From: Rachicladosporium sp. CCFEE 5018
Taxonomy: Eukaryota; Ascomycota; Dothideomycetes; Cladosporiales; Cladosporiaceae
Length of the DNA: 64,000 bases
NCBI GenBank assembly: GCA_002077045.2
Contig: KZ111174.1
Span: forward strand, 247,127-311,126
Direction: 5' to 3'
Every line of letters starts with the position of its first letter. The first letter of the stretch is position 1. The notes under the pieces were generated by a model. The model made no database searches and had not been told where the DNA came from. It saw only the letters and a list, made by a program, of their open reading frames with translations. The position numbers were made by a program, and so were the translations under genes. Below, piece by piece: positions 1-10,112 of the stretch.

Positions 1-1829
1 TTCCCCACCCACCCACTAGCAGGCTGAAACTTCCTCACGCTCCTCACCTCATCCAAACTATACCCCGGAATCCGAATCCCATAATTCCGCTCAAGCACCA
101 TCTGCACATCTCTCAACTCCAGCGTCTGTCCTTGTCTCAGCTTCGCCAGTCGACAACTACTCTGGATCAAATTGTCGACGAAGTTGTCGCACATTGAAAG
201 TACAGATTCCTGGACGTCCGGCGAGAGGCCATCAGCGGGGTCGGAGGAATGGGTTATCTGCCGCACCAGCTCGTCAAGTTTGCGTTTCGAGAGCACGTGG
301 TCGCCTTCGCCTTCGAGGGTGAAGGGGGGTGGTTTTTGGATTCCAGGTGCGTGGAGGAGGCCGGACTGGTTTAGCATTGTTGGGCGCGAAGCTGGGCCTG
401 CGACGGGCTGCTGCGTGTTCGGACTGAGCGAGAGAGTTTTGGGGATGGGGAATTTGGTGTTCGCGCTGTTGAATTGCTGGTTTGTGGTTTGTGGGAAGCC
501 ACTTGAGGTGGGCGTGTGTTGGGTAGCCGATTGTGGGAATTGCAAAGTCGAGGCGGACATGGTGCCGTGGGGGGTTTGCATTGGTTGGGAGGCTTGCGGG
601 GGTTGCGGGTTGGAGGTCGATTGTTGTTGAGCTTGGCTGTAGGAATTGGCACGATTTAGGGCATCGCTCTGTGTGAGTGGTCGGGGAGGACCTGAGGGCT
701 GGGCGGACATTGCGCTTTGTGGGACGGCGGATTGGGGGGTTTGGTATTGCTGGTTGCCGTATTGCGCTGCTTGTTGGGTGTTGATTTGTTGACGCTGTTG
801 CTGTTGCTGGATGCCTTGATGCGCCATATTCTGCTGTGGATAATTCTGTTGTGGCATCTGAGGTTGAGTGCCGGTCTGCGGGGTTTGTTGATGCATTGTC
901 TGTTGTGGAGTCTGCTGTTGCGGCAGGTGCTGTGGGACTTGTTGTTGTGGCATCTGACCCGGCTGCTGCTGCGTGAATTGATTCTGCGGTTGCGGTGGTG
1001 ATGCGGACATCCGCTGCTCCATCTTGACATCACCTTGACCGCCGTTCTGCGTCACTGGCCTTTGAGCTTGACCACCAATCTGTGCCTGTGCTTGACCACC
1101 CTGCGCACGGTTCTGCTTATTAGTGTACGCAACCTTGTTCTCATTGTTCTTTCGCTCCAGGGCTTGCGCTGCCGCCGCTGCTGCTTGTTGCGCTTGTTGT
1201 GCCGCCATGCCTCGTGTCTTCCACTCCTCCAACGACTCTCTGCCATTGTCGCGCGCGTCTTTCATCAGAGCTTGCACCGCCCGGATCTCGACCTCAGCGC
1301 GCGCCCTCTTTAGCAGATGCTGCCCGTACATGTTTTGAAACTTGAGCTTGTACGCGTCGAACTCCTCCTTGCTGCTGATCGTCGGCTCAGGAAAGACATT
1401 CAGTGCTGTGACCTGCGCCTTGACCCTCGTCTGCAATTGCACGAGCTCGGCCTGTGAATTCTGCTGTGATTGAGCTGGTGCCTGCTGCTGTGCTTGTTGC
1501 TGCTGCATCTGCTGTGCCATATGCGCTCCAGTTCCCTGCGGAGCCATCTGCCCCTGCTGCGGCATCTGCCCGTTCATCTGTGGCGGTCGCGGCTGCTGCC
1601 CATTACTGCTCGATCCCGGGCGATTCCCACTCGACATCCTCTGCATGAGTTTCGAGCTCGCCTGCTGTATGCGACTTCGCGCCTCATTCTTGGCTGGACT
1701 GCCCTCGGGACTCCCTTCATACTGCTGCCATAGTCCCGTCAAACCGGACTTGAAGTGCTTCCTAGTGTCATCATCGAGATATGGTAGAGTGTCGATTTGG
1801 TTCGGGCGGATCATCTGCTGTTGCGCCAT
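1..1829 (-). CDS. TAF12: TFIID/SAGA subunit TAF12, C-terminus cut by window edge
   Basis: Histone-fold subunit shared by TFIID and SAGA, acting in RNA polymerase II initiation with TAF4 or Ada1. One open frame runs from the ATG at 1829 to the left edge, about 609 codons with no stop. The N-terminus (from about residue 10, I-D-T-L-P-Y-L-D-D) resembles the conserved N-terminal helix region of filamentous-fungal TAF12. A long glutamine/proline-rich middle follows (about residues 85-490, many Q-Q-Q runs). The histone fold starts near residue 510 with L-S-K-R-K-L-D-E-L-V-R-Q-I and continues through D-N-F-V-D and L-E-L-R-D-V-Q-M-V-L-E-R-N-Y, the typical TAF12 signature. The stop lies outside the window. 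The ATG chosen is the first one in frame, directly before the conserved N-terminus. No intron is needed. Low-complexity Q tracts break the antisense frames into many false ORFs. Confidence 0.9.
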   Translation of the reverse strand, partial: MAQQQMIRPNQIDTLPYLDDDTRKHFKSGLTGLWQQYEGSPEGSPAKNEARSRIQQASSKLMQRMSSGNRPGSSSNGQQPRPPQMNGQMPQQGQMAPQGTGAHMAQQMQQQQAQQQAPAQSQQNSQAELVQLQTRVKAQVTALNVFPEPTISSKEEFDAYKLKFQNMYGQHLLKRARAEVEIRAVQALMKDARDNGRESLEEWKTRGMAAQQAQQAAAAAAQALERKNNENKVAYTNKQNRAQGGQAQAQIGGQAQRPVTQNGGQGDVKMEQRMSASPPQPQNQFTQQQPGQMPQQQVPQHLPQQQTPQQTMHQQTPQTGTQPQMPQQNYPQQNMAHQGIQQQQQRQQINTQQAAQYGNQQYQTPQSAVPQSAMSAQPSGPPRPLTQSDALNRANSYSQAQQQSTSNPQPPQASQPMQTPHGTMSASTLQFPQSATQHTPTSSGFPQTTNQQFNSANTKFPIPKTLSLSPNTQQPVAGPASRPTMLNQSGLLHAPGIQKPPPFTLEGEGDHVLSKRKLDELVRQITHSSDPADGLSPDVQESVLSMCDNFVDNLIQSSCRLAKLRQGQTLELRDVQMVLERNYGIRIPGYSLDEVRSVRKFQPASGWVG

Positions 1830-3358
1830 GCTTGCGGATACTCCGGCTCGCGTTGCGGCGATGACGAAAGGGCGATCACTCGGGGCGTTTAATCGTCACC
1901 GGGTGTAAGTGGTGATGTTTGGCCAAGCGCTAGCCAGCAGCGTGATATCTATCAAAGTGGATCGTCGTACACTGGCTCTCGTGTGTTTGGGTGCGCTGTA
2001 TTGCAACGATGCCGACTTCACTTCCACGCGATTGGTGTCGCTGTCTCCGCGTCCGTTGGCAGTAATGGATGTAGTGGTACGGACGTTGGGTCTCCCGTGA
2101 TAGTGGTGTCAATTGGCAAGGCGTAAGTACTATGGTCGGCGACTTGAAGGAGTCGAAGGAGGCCAGTGAGCGAGTGAGGTGGTTCACGGCAGCGGCCCTA
2201 CCAATAATTGAGCTGTTCATGCACAATGCTCGGCTCGATCCGAATGAGGCAATCCGATGTGTGATCACGTGCTGAGCCTTCGGAGTGAAGTGAACATCAT
2301 CGTTCGACATATCAGTCATTCTCCTCCTCATCGCGCAGTCGATGCGTAGTCGGAGATGCAGATGCAAGAGACCGCAACATACTACTGCACTCACGCCTAG
2401 TGGCTACCTCCATCGCCCGAGCAAGCCTCAATCTCATGAACGCGTTACAGCTCTTCGTTGGACATACCGCTCGCTGGCAGATCAAGAACCGTGCTTCTCC
2501 GAGAGCATGCAATCACATCTCCCAACACATCAATCTCGTACACATACTGGCAAGCCAGGGTGGCGTGTATCGAAGGCACGACCGCCTTCCAGCTGATTGA
2601 CCTGCATCGGCATCGCCAGCACGAATGTCGACGTTGGTCATACCGTTGAAAGATGCTCAAGACTTGCTACCAACCTTCAGCAGGCATGTTAGCGCCCGAG
2701 TAACTGTTGGAAAGGGCTCCTGAGTGCTGCGGGGACTCCGAAGATGCCATTCATGCCACAGAGCCATGCACCAACAAGTCTGAGAGTGAAGCTGGGGTCA
2801 TTGTGGCCGCCACTTCGTCCACGGCGCTACTTTCGCGAGTGCGTTTGCTCAGCATTGATTGCTAGCAGAGCATGTGGTTCGGCAGAAGTTGAACATGACA
2901 AAGTCATCCTCCGCCAAGGTGTGCCAAGCTGCGTCAAAACATTATCTCCGTAGGATGTACTAAGGTACGAGATGCGCTAGTAGTCAGCCGCTATGCAGAG
3001 CAACGACTGGAGGCGGTACCTCGACGCATCCTTCACTCCAAGCACTGTTGATTGTCTCTGTAGCCTGAGCTAGGGAACGACACCAACACGAACCTGTGGT
3101 CAGACGTGGTCGGAGAGCCAATGTTGTCTATCAATAGTCATAGTCTCGACGTGCGGTGTATGTGTACGCTCGGCAAGACAAACACCTACCGTCTTATTAG
3201 TAGTATATATGCGCATTCAGTCGCACCCCTCCACCAAGAATAAATATCAACATCTCTGTCCGGCATTTCCCGCTGCATACCACGCTCAGATCGACATACT
3301 CACAACTCTCGCAACCCACAACTAGCACATCTCCGCCGCACAACTCTAAGCCACCACC
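1830..3358. other. Intergenic region, no supported gene
   Basis: About 1.5 kb between the TAF12 start and the secreted protein at 3359. It contains a 154-codon minus-strand ORF (1930-2394) without recognisable domains and with composition like random sequence. It should hold the TAF12 upstream region and the promoter of the 3359 gene. I see no repeat or RNA gene. Confidence 0.5.
3204..3210 (+). promoter_or_regulatory. TATA-like box of the secreted protein gene
   Basis: TATATAT lies about 150 bp upstream of the ATG at 3359, followed by a pyrimidine/CA-rich leader. Assigned by position and sequence only. Confidence 0.4.
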
Positions 3359-4522
3359 ATGCTCTCGCTCAACATCGCAAGCCTCGCCGCTACTCTCACT
3401 GTTCTCCGTCTCACAAGCGCCGCCTGTGTCCTAATCAACAAGCTCGAAGACGTCGAAGACCTCAAGGCCCAAGGCGTCCCGGACTCGCTTTGCACGCCCG
3501 GCAGCGAAGGCCAATACCAATTCGGCCTCGTAGTCAGCCAAATCTCCGTCCCCACGTTCGACTCCGGAAACGCCCTCGCAGGCATCTCCGGCTCAACCGG
3601 GTTCGTAATCTTCGACCCTACCTGCGTCCCCGTCGCCGCTTACGGCACCGACGACTCGGGTAATGACTGCGGCGTGCCTTACGAAATGGATTACTTTCCC
3701 GGCAAGCCGTTGGTGGTAGGTGGCATCGACTGGGACGTCGCAGCGCCGTGGTTTGCGTTTGATTTCGACGGCAAGCACTACAACGCGCATGGCAAAGAGT
3801 GCGGAGGATGCAGTACGTATTACACTGATGGCGGGCTACGGCCTGTATCGCAGTGTAAATGCGGCTTCGACGTCGGGACCTGCACCCTCGCCAATGTCCA
3901 AGATGCGCCGATGGAGTACGCCGAGACGAAAGACGCGCTGTGCACACCGCAAGCAAGCGGGAATTACCAGCTTTCTTTGGACACGCGTTTCTCGACCCTC
4001 GGACTCTACGACTCCGAGTGCCATAGCGTTGCTACGTATCGCGTTGGGAAGGACGAGTTGGCTGATGGATGCGCGTTGCCGCTCAGGACCGATTATTTCG
4101 GCGGGGAGAAAGTTATTACGGTGCGGAAGTTGGCGACGGACGTTTTTGTGCCGGGGTGGGATAAGGACGAAGCGGCTTTTACTTTCGAGTTTGGCTCGAG
4201 GAGTTATGGGAGTAGGGATGATTGGTGTTTGGGCTGTAAGGGCCAGGGGAGCGATGAAGAATTGAATCAGGGGTGTAAGTGTGGGTTTCATGTTGGGTAC
4301 GGAGGATGTGGNNNNNNNNNNNNNNNNNNNNNNNNNNNNNNNNNNNNNNNNNNNNNNNNNNNNNNNNNNNNNNNNNNNNNNNNNNNNNNNNNNNNNNNNN
4401 NNNNNNNNNNNNNNNNNNNNNNNNNNNNNNNNNNNNNNNNNNNNNNNNNNNNNNNNNNNNNNNNNNNNNNNNNNNNNNNNNNNNNNNNNNNNNNNNNNNN
4501 NNNNNNNNGCAGGTTGGTGTGA
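3359..4522 (+). CDS. Secreted cysteine-rich protein with two tandem homologous domains, 3' end in a gap
   Basis: The product starts with a hydrophobic signal peptide (about residues 1-21, ending T-S-A-A). It then carries two repeats of one cysteine-rich domain of about 145 residues. Shared landmarks in order: C-T-P-x-x-x-G-x-Y-Q near the start; D-Y-F-x-G in the middle; F-x-F-[DE]-x-[GS]-x-x-Y; C-x-G-C; and a closing C-K-C-G-F-[DH]-V-G. Repeat 1 spans about residues 40-178 and repeat 2 about 190-318. I do not recognise a named family; it looks like a secreted beta-rich protein. After residue 317 the sequence enters the 197-N gap, so the assembled end at 4522 is arbitrary and further repeats or an intron could be missing. 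A TATA-like box lies about 150 bp upstream. Confidence 0.7.
   Translation: MLSLNIASLAATLTVLRLTSAACVLINKLEDVEDLKAQGVPDSLCTPGSEGQYQFGLVVSQISVPTFDSGNALAGISGSTGFVIFDPTCVPVAAYGTDDSGNDCGVPYEMDYFPGKPLVVGGIDWDVAAPWFAFDFDGKHYNAHGKECGGCSTYYTDGGLRPVSQCKCGFDVGTCTLANVQDAPMEYAETKDALCTPQASGNYQLSLDTRFSTLGLYDSECHSVATYRVGKDELADGCALPLRTDYFGGEKVITVRKLATDVFVPGWDKDEAAFTFEFGSRSYGSRDDWCLGCKGQGSDEELNQGCKCGFHVGYGGCXXXXXXXXXXXXXXXXXXXXXXXXXXXXXXXXXXXXXXXXXXXXXXXXXXXXXXXXXXXXXXXXXXXRLV
4312..4508. other. Assembly gap (197 N)
   Basis: Run of N inside the secreted protein gene. The length is not the default 100, so it may be an estimated gap. Confidence 0.99.
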
Positions 4523-4750
4523 GATCTGGCTAGCAATGCTGGTCAAGTCTGTGGGTAAGAACCGGTTGCTCACTCGTGCTAGCTGAGTGTTGCTGGCGAG
4601 AGTTGCTCTGGACTCATCTTCGACGCATGCGCGATAGGTATATTTACGTCCACGCAAAGCGATAACAGCCCTCATCACTTCAACCCATCAGCTCTGAGAC
4701 CTTCAATTCCATCAACTCATTGTCTTCCCACACGCACAATCGTCAACGCC

Positions 4751-5185
4751 CTAGCTAATCTTCGTACCCACCGTATGATACTGGTCAGCGTCCTTCACGT
4801 TACCCGTCGATCCCTTCAAATAGCAGGTCCCATCCGCCATGGGCGCTCCGATGTGAGATACACGGATACATTTGCCGGAGTAATGACCGCACAACGCCAT
4901 GCAATCCACAAAGTTTGTCGGTGTGTTTGTATTAGCGGGCGACTCAGCCAGGTAGCCACCCACCTCGGTGTCCACGCTGCACTTGATCAGGTATCTGCCG
5001 CCGGCTGGGCCGGTGTAGACGGTGAGATTGTCTTGCGGGCATTGCGATTGGGCGGCGATCCATGCACCGGCGCGTTTCTCGAGGGCTTCGGCGAGATATT
5101 CGGTTGGGCCGTCGGTGGGCACGCTGATGACCGTGGACGTTAGGGCTAAGACTGCCAGGGCCAGGATGTTTGTGACAGCAGGCAT
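4751..5185 (-). CDS. Small secreted protein with PAN/apple-like cysteine region
   Basis: A 144-residue protein with an N-terminal signal peptide (hydrophobic residues 5-20, cleavage plausible near V-I-S-V-P) and a short acidic spacer with a K-R dipeptide near residue 37 that could be a Kex2 site. The C-terminal half has spaced cysteines (Q-C-P, L-I-K-C-S, D-C-M-A-L-C, G-K-C, G-T-C-Y-L-K) like the core of PAN/apple-type domains of fungal secreted proteins, where C-x-x-x-C and a final C-x-L-K strand are usual. The family assignment is by pattern only. An ATATAT element at about 5345-5350, 160 bp upstream on this strand, could be its TATA box. It is transcribed toward the 3359 gene. Intronless. 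Confidence 0.7.
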   Translation of the reverse strand: MPAVTNILALAVLALTSTVISVPTDGPTEYLAEALEKRAGAWIAAQSQCPQDNLTVYTGPAGGRYLIKCSVDTEVGGYLAESPANTNTPTNFVDCMALCGHYSGKCIRVSHIGAPMADGTCYLKGSTGNVKDADQYHTVGTKIS

Positions 5186-5836
5186 GTTCGACGATCTGCA
5201 GTAGTTATCATTCGTCTCGAAATGGACATGAAGAAGTATACCCGGTGTTCTGGTGTGAAATCTCTGAAGCAGTCAAAGGCGGAAGAAACGAAAAGCGATA
5301 TTGAAGAAATGAAGCAGACCTTTCGAACGGCGAGTAGTACTCTCATATATCATCTGCATTGCAACTCACATAGAGGGGTAAGTCAAGCGTCTCTCAGCCT
5401 TGCATGTACAACGCATGAAGTCCTTCGACTAGCGCAGCCTGATACCGCCCATGCGGCACGTGTTCGAACCGACTTTTGGCGGGAGAAGTGGCATAGAATA
5501 TGAATGAAAGGCCTCTGGAGTTGTCCAGTGCGCTGGATCAGACCAACGTCTTCGTGAACAGGGAATTACGAAGCGAGCAGTTGAAAGTCTCCCGTTCCAC
5601 GCAGTGAGCTGCAGTGTGATGGATCATGTACGCCTGGTGGATGGTGGATACATGCAAGCGGGCGTAGGCTAGACCGACTTAGCAGTGCCCACGAGGCCCG
5701 TACTAAGGCTGATTTAACTGACGGCGAGTCCGATGACCATGCACGGCTCCAGAAGTAGCGCGCTCCACCAGTCGGGCCCAGATCAGCAGCATTGATCATG
5801 CGCCATAGTAAAGGTCCCGCTGCGTGCACCTCATGC
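5186..5836. other. Intergenic region
   Basis: Holds the probable promoter of the 4751-5185 gene (TATA-like element near 5345). The 87-codon minus ORF at 5566-5829 shows no domain or homology that I recognise. Nothing else seen. Confidence 0.4.
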
Positions 5837-6825
5837 CTAGCGGAATGTCAACGCCCTCCCGCTGAACACATTCGCCACATTCTGCTGCACGCTCTGAAAC
5901 CTCGTCGCTCCACAAGCCTCGCTTTCGAGATGACCGAACAGCGCCGCGAGGGTCGTGAACTGCTTAGCGCAAGCCCGGCCAAAGCAGTGATAGATCTTCT
6001 GCTTATGCGTTGGTGAGTCGAGATGCTGGTTCAATGACATCAAGGTCTTGAAGTCGCGGTGGCAGTGGTAGCACTCGTACGCATGTCCGTTCCAGGACGC
6101 CGCGCTGGCGACATAGCTCTCATTGTCGTTTGTCTGCCAGCCGATCTGCTTTTTGGTGATGACGCCGCTAGTGTCGCGTTCACGGATCAGCTCGAGGATA
6201 GTCTTGCGGTTGAGATAGCGCGCGTGTGGGCAAGAGCCTGTTTCGAAGTGGTGCATGAGTCCACTGGCGGCTGTGAAGGAGGCATTGCACTTGGGGCAGG
6301 TGATCCTGTTGCCACGATGGAAGCGACTGTTCATATGCTACAGTGCTAGGTCAGTAGGGTGAGCAAGGCCAAATAAGGGCTTATCGTACCATGCGGAGAT
6401 TATTCTGCGTCGAAGTCAGCGAATGCGATACAAGATTGCTCGCAGGGTGATCATACCTCATTCTGAAACCCACGATCGCAAGCCTGACAGTAATGCACCC
6501 TCCAATGACCCTCCTCGTCCATGTGCTCCCTGGCTTCTTGCTGAGTCCAGAAGCTGCGCCCACAGTGCGGCTCTTCACACTGATAGTGCTCGTCCGCTTC
6601 GTGCTCGTTTCGCTCCCAATCAGTTGAGAAGGCATCCTCGCAGGTGCCGCACTCGTAGCGCGGAGTCCAGTGGTTCAGAGCGTTCATATGCTGCCGGACG
6701 GCATGATGACTGGTGAAGGTACGTGAGCAGGTCTGACATTCAGGCCAGTGATCAACAGCGTTCATGTGTTGGTTCGCTGAATCCTGGGTACGGAAGGTAC
6801 GATCGCAGCATAGGCATTCTGCCAT
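5837..6825 (-). CDS. C2H2 zinc-finger protein, three exons with a 15-nt micro-exon
   Basis: Exons 6825-6457, 6404-6390 and 6337-5837 give 294 residues; both introns are 52 nt (GTATGA...GCAG and GTACGA...GTAG). Eight C2H2 or C2H2-like fingers are visible, e.g. C-x-x-C-D-R-T-F, C-Q-T-C-S-R-T-F, C-x-A-C-D-R-G-F and C-Y-H-C-H-R-D-F; several use an H-x4-H or H-x4-C end. The micro-exon encodes only N-N-L-R-M and completes finger 5, whose Cys pair is at the end of exon 1 and whose His pair opens exon 3 (H-M-N-S-R-F-H). The joined sequence matches a fungal C2H2 family with the same order of fingers and a central R-x-T-I-L-x-x-I-R-E-R-D spacer. It is probably nucleic-acid binding; the target is unknown. 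Without the micro-exon the gene appears as two separate ORFs. Confidence 0.85.
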
Positions 6826-7516
6826 GTTGCCTTTCGCTGATGTACAAGAAGGGTGGGTATACGAAGGAAAGATAGCCCAGGGAGATAGAAAGGAGTGGAA
6901 TCAAAGACCGTTTACAAAGGTTCAGCCTTTGATGCATGTTCGTTTGGGCAAACGGAGGTGCAGGGAACGGGAAGGAAATCGATGAAAGTGTGACCGTGTT
7001 ACCGAGAAGGGAGACTGTGCCAACAAGCAGGGCAAAAGTCGACAAGCTGTCGAGGGGGACCTCGAACGCTGGTTTCGAGTCCATTCTTCTGAAATCGCGG
7101 TTTGGGCACTGTTGGGGTCTTCGGAAATCTGCTATGTACTGAACTGCGATTGCGCCCTCGAGACGATGGGAGTAGTCTAGTTGTCATGCCGGTCATGAGT
7201 ATTAAACTGCCTTGTATCCCGGTGATATCGATTTCTCTGTCTTCGTATGAGGGACGTGTATGTGTACGGTTATGGTTATGGGAGCCCTCGAAATGGAGTT
7301 CGGGTCATTCTCGGGTTCCTGCGCTAGCGTCGGTGAACAAACGCGCTTAGCACGTCGGGCAAGCACGACCATGACACGCTTCACCATCGAGACCAGTGCT
7401 GTAAACTTCGCTCGTTATTCCCTTGGGCAGGTCCAGTGCAAGATCGCGGCGTTGTCTACTCAGCGATCTGATACTGTTGCCATAGGTCCGCACCATTTAC
7501 AAGATCTGCTACGAAG
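6826..7516. other. Intergenic, divergent promoter region
   Basis: About 690 bp between the divergently transcribed C2H2 gene and APN1. No coding sequence supported; short ORFs in all frames lack recognisable domains. Confidence 0.4.
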
Positions 7517-9162
7517 ATGCCCAAGCGCAAGACGCTACCCGATCCAAGCGATGAGGACTCGGGTCTGTCTTCGGCGCCAGAGAATATCGACGAGAGTGCC
7601 TCATTAGTAGTGAACGCCGGCTCTGCCATCTCTCCGCCACCTGCGAAGAAGAGGAAGACTACAGTCAAGTCAAAGATCGTGAAGCACGAGATCATCGAGG
7701 GTGACGCGATCGACGGGGGGCGGCCAGCAGGCGCAAAGCCGAAAAGAAAGGCTGCCGCGAAGAAAGTGAAGGCCGAGATTGTTGAGACTGCTACCGAAGA
7801 GGAGACTGTCGAGGGTGCGGCCGATGCAAGCGAGACGCCGAAGGTCAAGAAACGCTCTACCAAGAAAGCGGCAATCATATTTGAGACCAAAGCAGACGAG
7901 GGCGGGGAAGCGACGCCGAAGGTCGTCCGCAAGCGGAAGACCAAGGAGGAGAAGGAAGCAGAAGCGATGCCACTTGCTGCGCGGACGATCGGGCATAAGC
8001 TCTTCATTGGAGCACACATCAGCAGTGCAGGAGGTCAGTCTTGTAGCTTTCATAGTCAACCAAAGCATCTCAACTTACACACCTTGAAGGCGTCCAGAAT
8101 GCTCCAGTGAACAGCGTTCACATTGGCGCCAATGCCTTCGCCCTTTTCCTGAAGTCGCAACGCAAATGGGTGAATCCACCTCTAGTCGACGAAGTAGCCT
8201 CGTCCTTTCACCACCATTGCAAATCCCACGCCTACGATCAGACCAAGCATGTAGTACCCCACGGCTCATACCTAGTCAACCTCGCCCACACAGACGCAGA
8301 TCGCACGAAACAAGCCTACGACGCCTTCCTCGATGACCTACAACGCTGCGAACGCCTCGGCATAAAGCTCTACAACTTCCACCCTGGCGTCGCGAACTCC
8401 ACTAACGGCGATCGCGCAAAAGCCATAGCACATCTAGCTAGCAACATCAACCGCGCCCATGCAGCGACCTCAACCGTCGTGACGCTGCTGGAGAACATGG
8501 CGGCAGGTGGCAATGTCCTAGGTTCAACCTTCGAAGACCTCCGCGACACTATCGCACTGGTCGATAACAAAGATCGCGTGGGCGTTTGTCTAGATACTTG
8601 TCATGCGCTCGCAGCAGGCTGGGATCTCCGCACGCCGGAAGCTTTCAAAGCCACGATGGACTCTTTCGATGAAAAGGTCGGGATGAAGTATCTAAAAGCA
8701 ATGCATATCAACGACTCCAAAGCACCTTTCAACTCCCGTCGCGATCTCCACGCCAATATCGGCACCGGCTTCCTCGGCCTCCGTGCGTTTCACAACGTCG
8801 TCAATGAACCTCGTTTCGAAGGTCTACCCTTGATTTTGGAAACGCCCATCGAAGTGAAGGACGCCGATGGCAACAACATCAAAGACGACAAGGGAAAGGA
8901 CAAGGAGGACAAGCAGATCTGGGCTACTGAAATCAAGCTGCTAGAGAGTCTTGTCGGGATGGATGTGGAGAGCGAGGAGTTTCTGAGGTTAGAGAGGGAG
9001 CTGGCTAGGAAGGGGGAGCCGGAGAGGAGGAGGCTGCAGGAGCAGATTGATAGGAAGGGGGAGAAGGAGGCGAAGAAGAAGATTAAGGCGGAGGGGAAGG
9101 GGGAGAAGGGGAAGAAGGGCAAGGAGGAAAGTGAGAGTGAGCTGAGCGAGGAGGAGGAGTAG
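7517..9162 (+). CDS. APN1: AP endonuclease of the endonuclease IV family
   Basis: Exons 7517-8033 and 8090-9162 (56-nt intron, GTCAGT...GAAG) encode 529 residues. The enzyme cleaves DNA 5' of abasic sites in base-excision repair. The endonuclease IV fold begins at H-K-L-F-I-G-A-H-I-S-S-A-G-G, which the intron splits at the last Gly. All expected metal ligands are visible: H in V-P-H-G-S-Y, H in N-F-H-P-G, E in L-L-E-N-M, D and H in C-L-D-T-C-H, H in M-H-I-N-D, D and H in R-D-L-H-A-N-I-G, and E in L-I-L-E-T-P. The first 155 residues are a lysine-rich, low-complexity extension with basic clusters (K-K-R-K, K-P-K-R-K) fit for nuclear import. The last 90 residues are a highly charged K/E tail. 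Yeast Apn1 lacks the long N-terminal extension, so this protein is larger than usual. Confidence 0.93.
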
Positions 9163-9335
9163 ACGTGGGTGGTCTTGTCAGTGTATGAGTACTTGTGTTA
9201 TGTGTGTATATAAGCTACCTCATGTTACCTCGGCGATTCCAGGAGTCTGGAGCGCCTGAAGCTAGATTTGTTGGCATAACGAGTGCCACTCTAGCCCTCT
9301 TGAACGGTACTACTTAATGGCTGCTCCATATTCAG

Positions 9336-10112
9336 TTAGTAGTACTCTCCTTCCTCCCCAGCTTCATTCGTACGCATCCAACACGCTTTACCCCCCAGCG
9401 ATGATTCAGACCTATGCAGAGCCACGGCTTTAGCCAACACCGTATTGCCGACGAAAGGGTACTCCTGATCGTGTGGTCTAGCAAGCTTTCTGAAACCACT
9501 CTCGATCATTAGCCAGATCTCTGGACAGGTGAATACATCTACAGAAGTCCAATGCAATGCCTTGCCTTTCCTTCCAAGGTGGTGTTCCATGATCAGCTCC
9601 CCAATATACCGCTGTGCGTGAAACCTCCTCACGGCTCCTATGTACAGGCTATCGGCTGCTTCGGACCCTTCAATTATGTGCAGCCTCAGGCGCGTGATGT
9701 TGAGCAATTCCACTGCCAGACGAGATATGATACTGCGCGTCGCAAATCTGTATCTATAGCTGCCTGGAAAGCAGACTTCGACGTTTCGGACACTCGCCAG
9801 ATTTGCAGGCCTGACTGAATTGAGGAATGCCCGCGCTCGTTCGAAGTGACAGAAGACAAACGTCGCGTTCCGGTACAGAGTCTCTGATGCTTCGGCTCCG
9901 ATCCGCTTGTTCACGAGTAGAGGAGCGATCAGCTGCGGAGAATGTTGACTGTTGAAGATTCTACGACCTCGAAGCAGAGTGCTACGATTAAGGCGCGCCT
10001 CGGGTTTGAGCGCCACAAGGATGTGTTCGGAATAAAGTAGCTGTATGATCTCGTTGACGAGTTCGGCGGGTAGCATTTCGAGTAGGTTGATAGAGAAGTT
10101 CGACGAGTCCAT
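9336..10112 (-). CDS. F-box-like protein
   Basis: A 258-residue intronless ORF. The N-terminal segment L-L-E-M-L-P-A-E-L-V-N-E-I-I-Q-L-L matches the start of an F-box, the Skp1-binding motif that links substrates to SCF ubiquitin ligases. The next landmarks, P-L-L-V-N-K-R-I-G-A-E-A-S-E-T-L-Y-R-N-A-T-F, are typical of the many dothideomycete F-box-like proteins of 250-400 residues (the L-L-x-x-N-K-x-x-x-x-E-A-x-x-x-x-Y motif). No C-terminal repeat domain is recognised, so no substrate can be named. It lies tail-to-tail with APN1 with about 170 bp between stops. Confidence 0.7.
   Translation of the reverse strand: MDSSNFSINLLEMLPAELVNEIIQLLYSEHILVALKPEARLNRSTLLRGRRIFNSQHSPQLIAPLLVNKRIGAEASETLYRNATFVFCHFERARAFLNSVRPANLASVRNVEVCFPGSYRYRFATRSIISRLAVELLNITRLRLHIIEGSEAADSLYIGAVRRFHAQRYIGELIMEHHLGRKGKALHWTSVDVFTCPEIWLMIESGFRKLARPHDQEYPFVGNTVLAKAVALHRSESSLGGKACWMRTNEAGEEGEYY

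Noticed and set aside
1930..2394. 154-codon minus-strand ORF upstream of TAF12
   Set aside because: No domain, no plausible start context, and composition typical of random open frames; it lies in the probable leader of TAF12.
3836..4678. 280-codon minus-strand ORF through the first gap
   Set aside because: Antisense shadow of the secreted protein gene, extended artificially by N.
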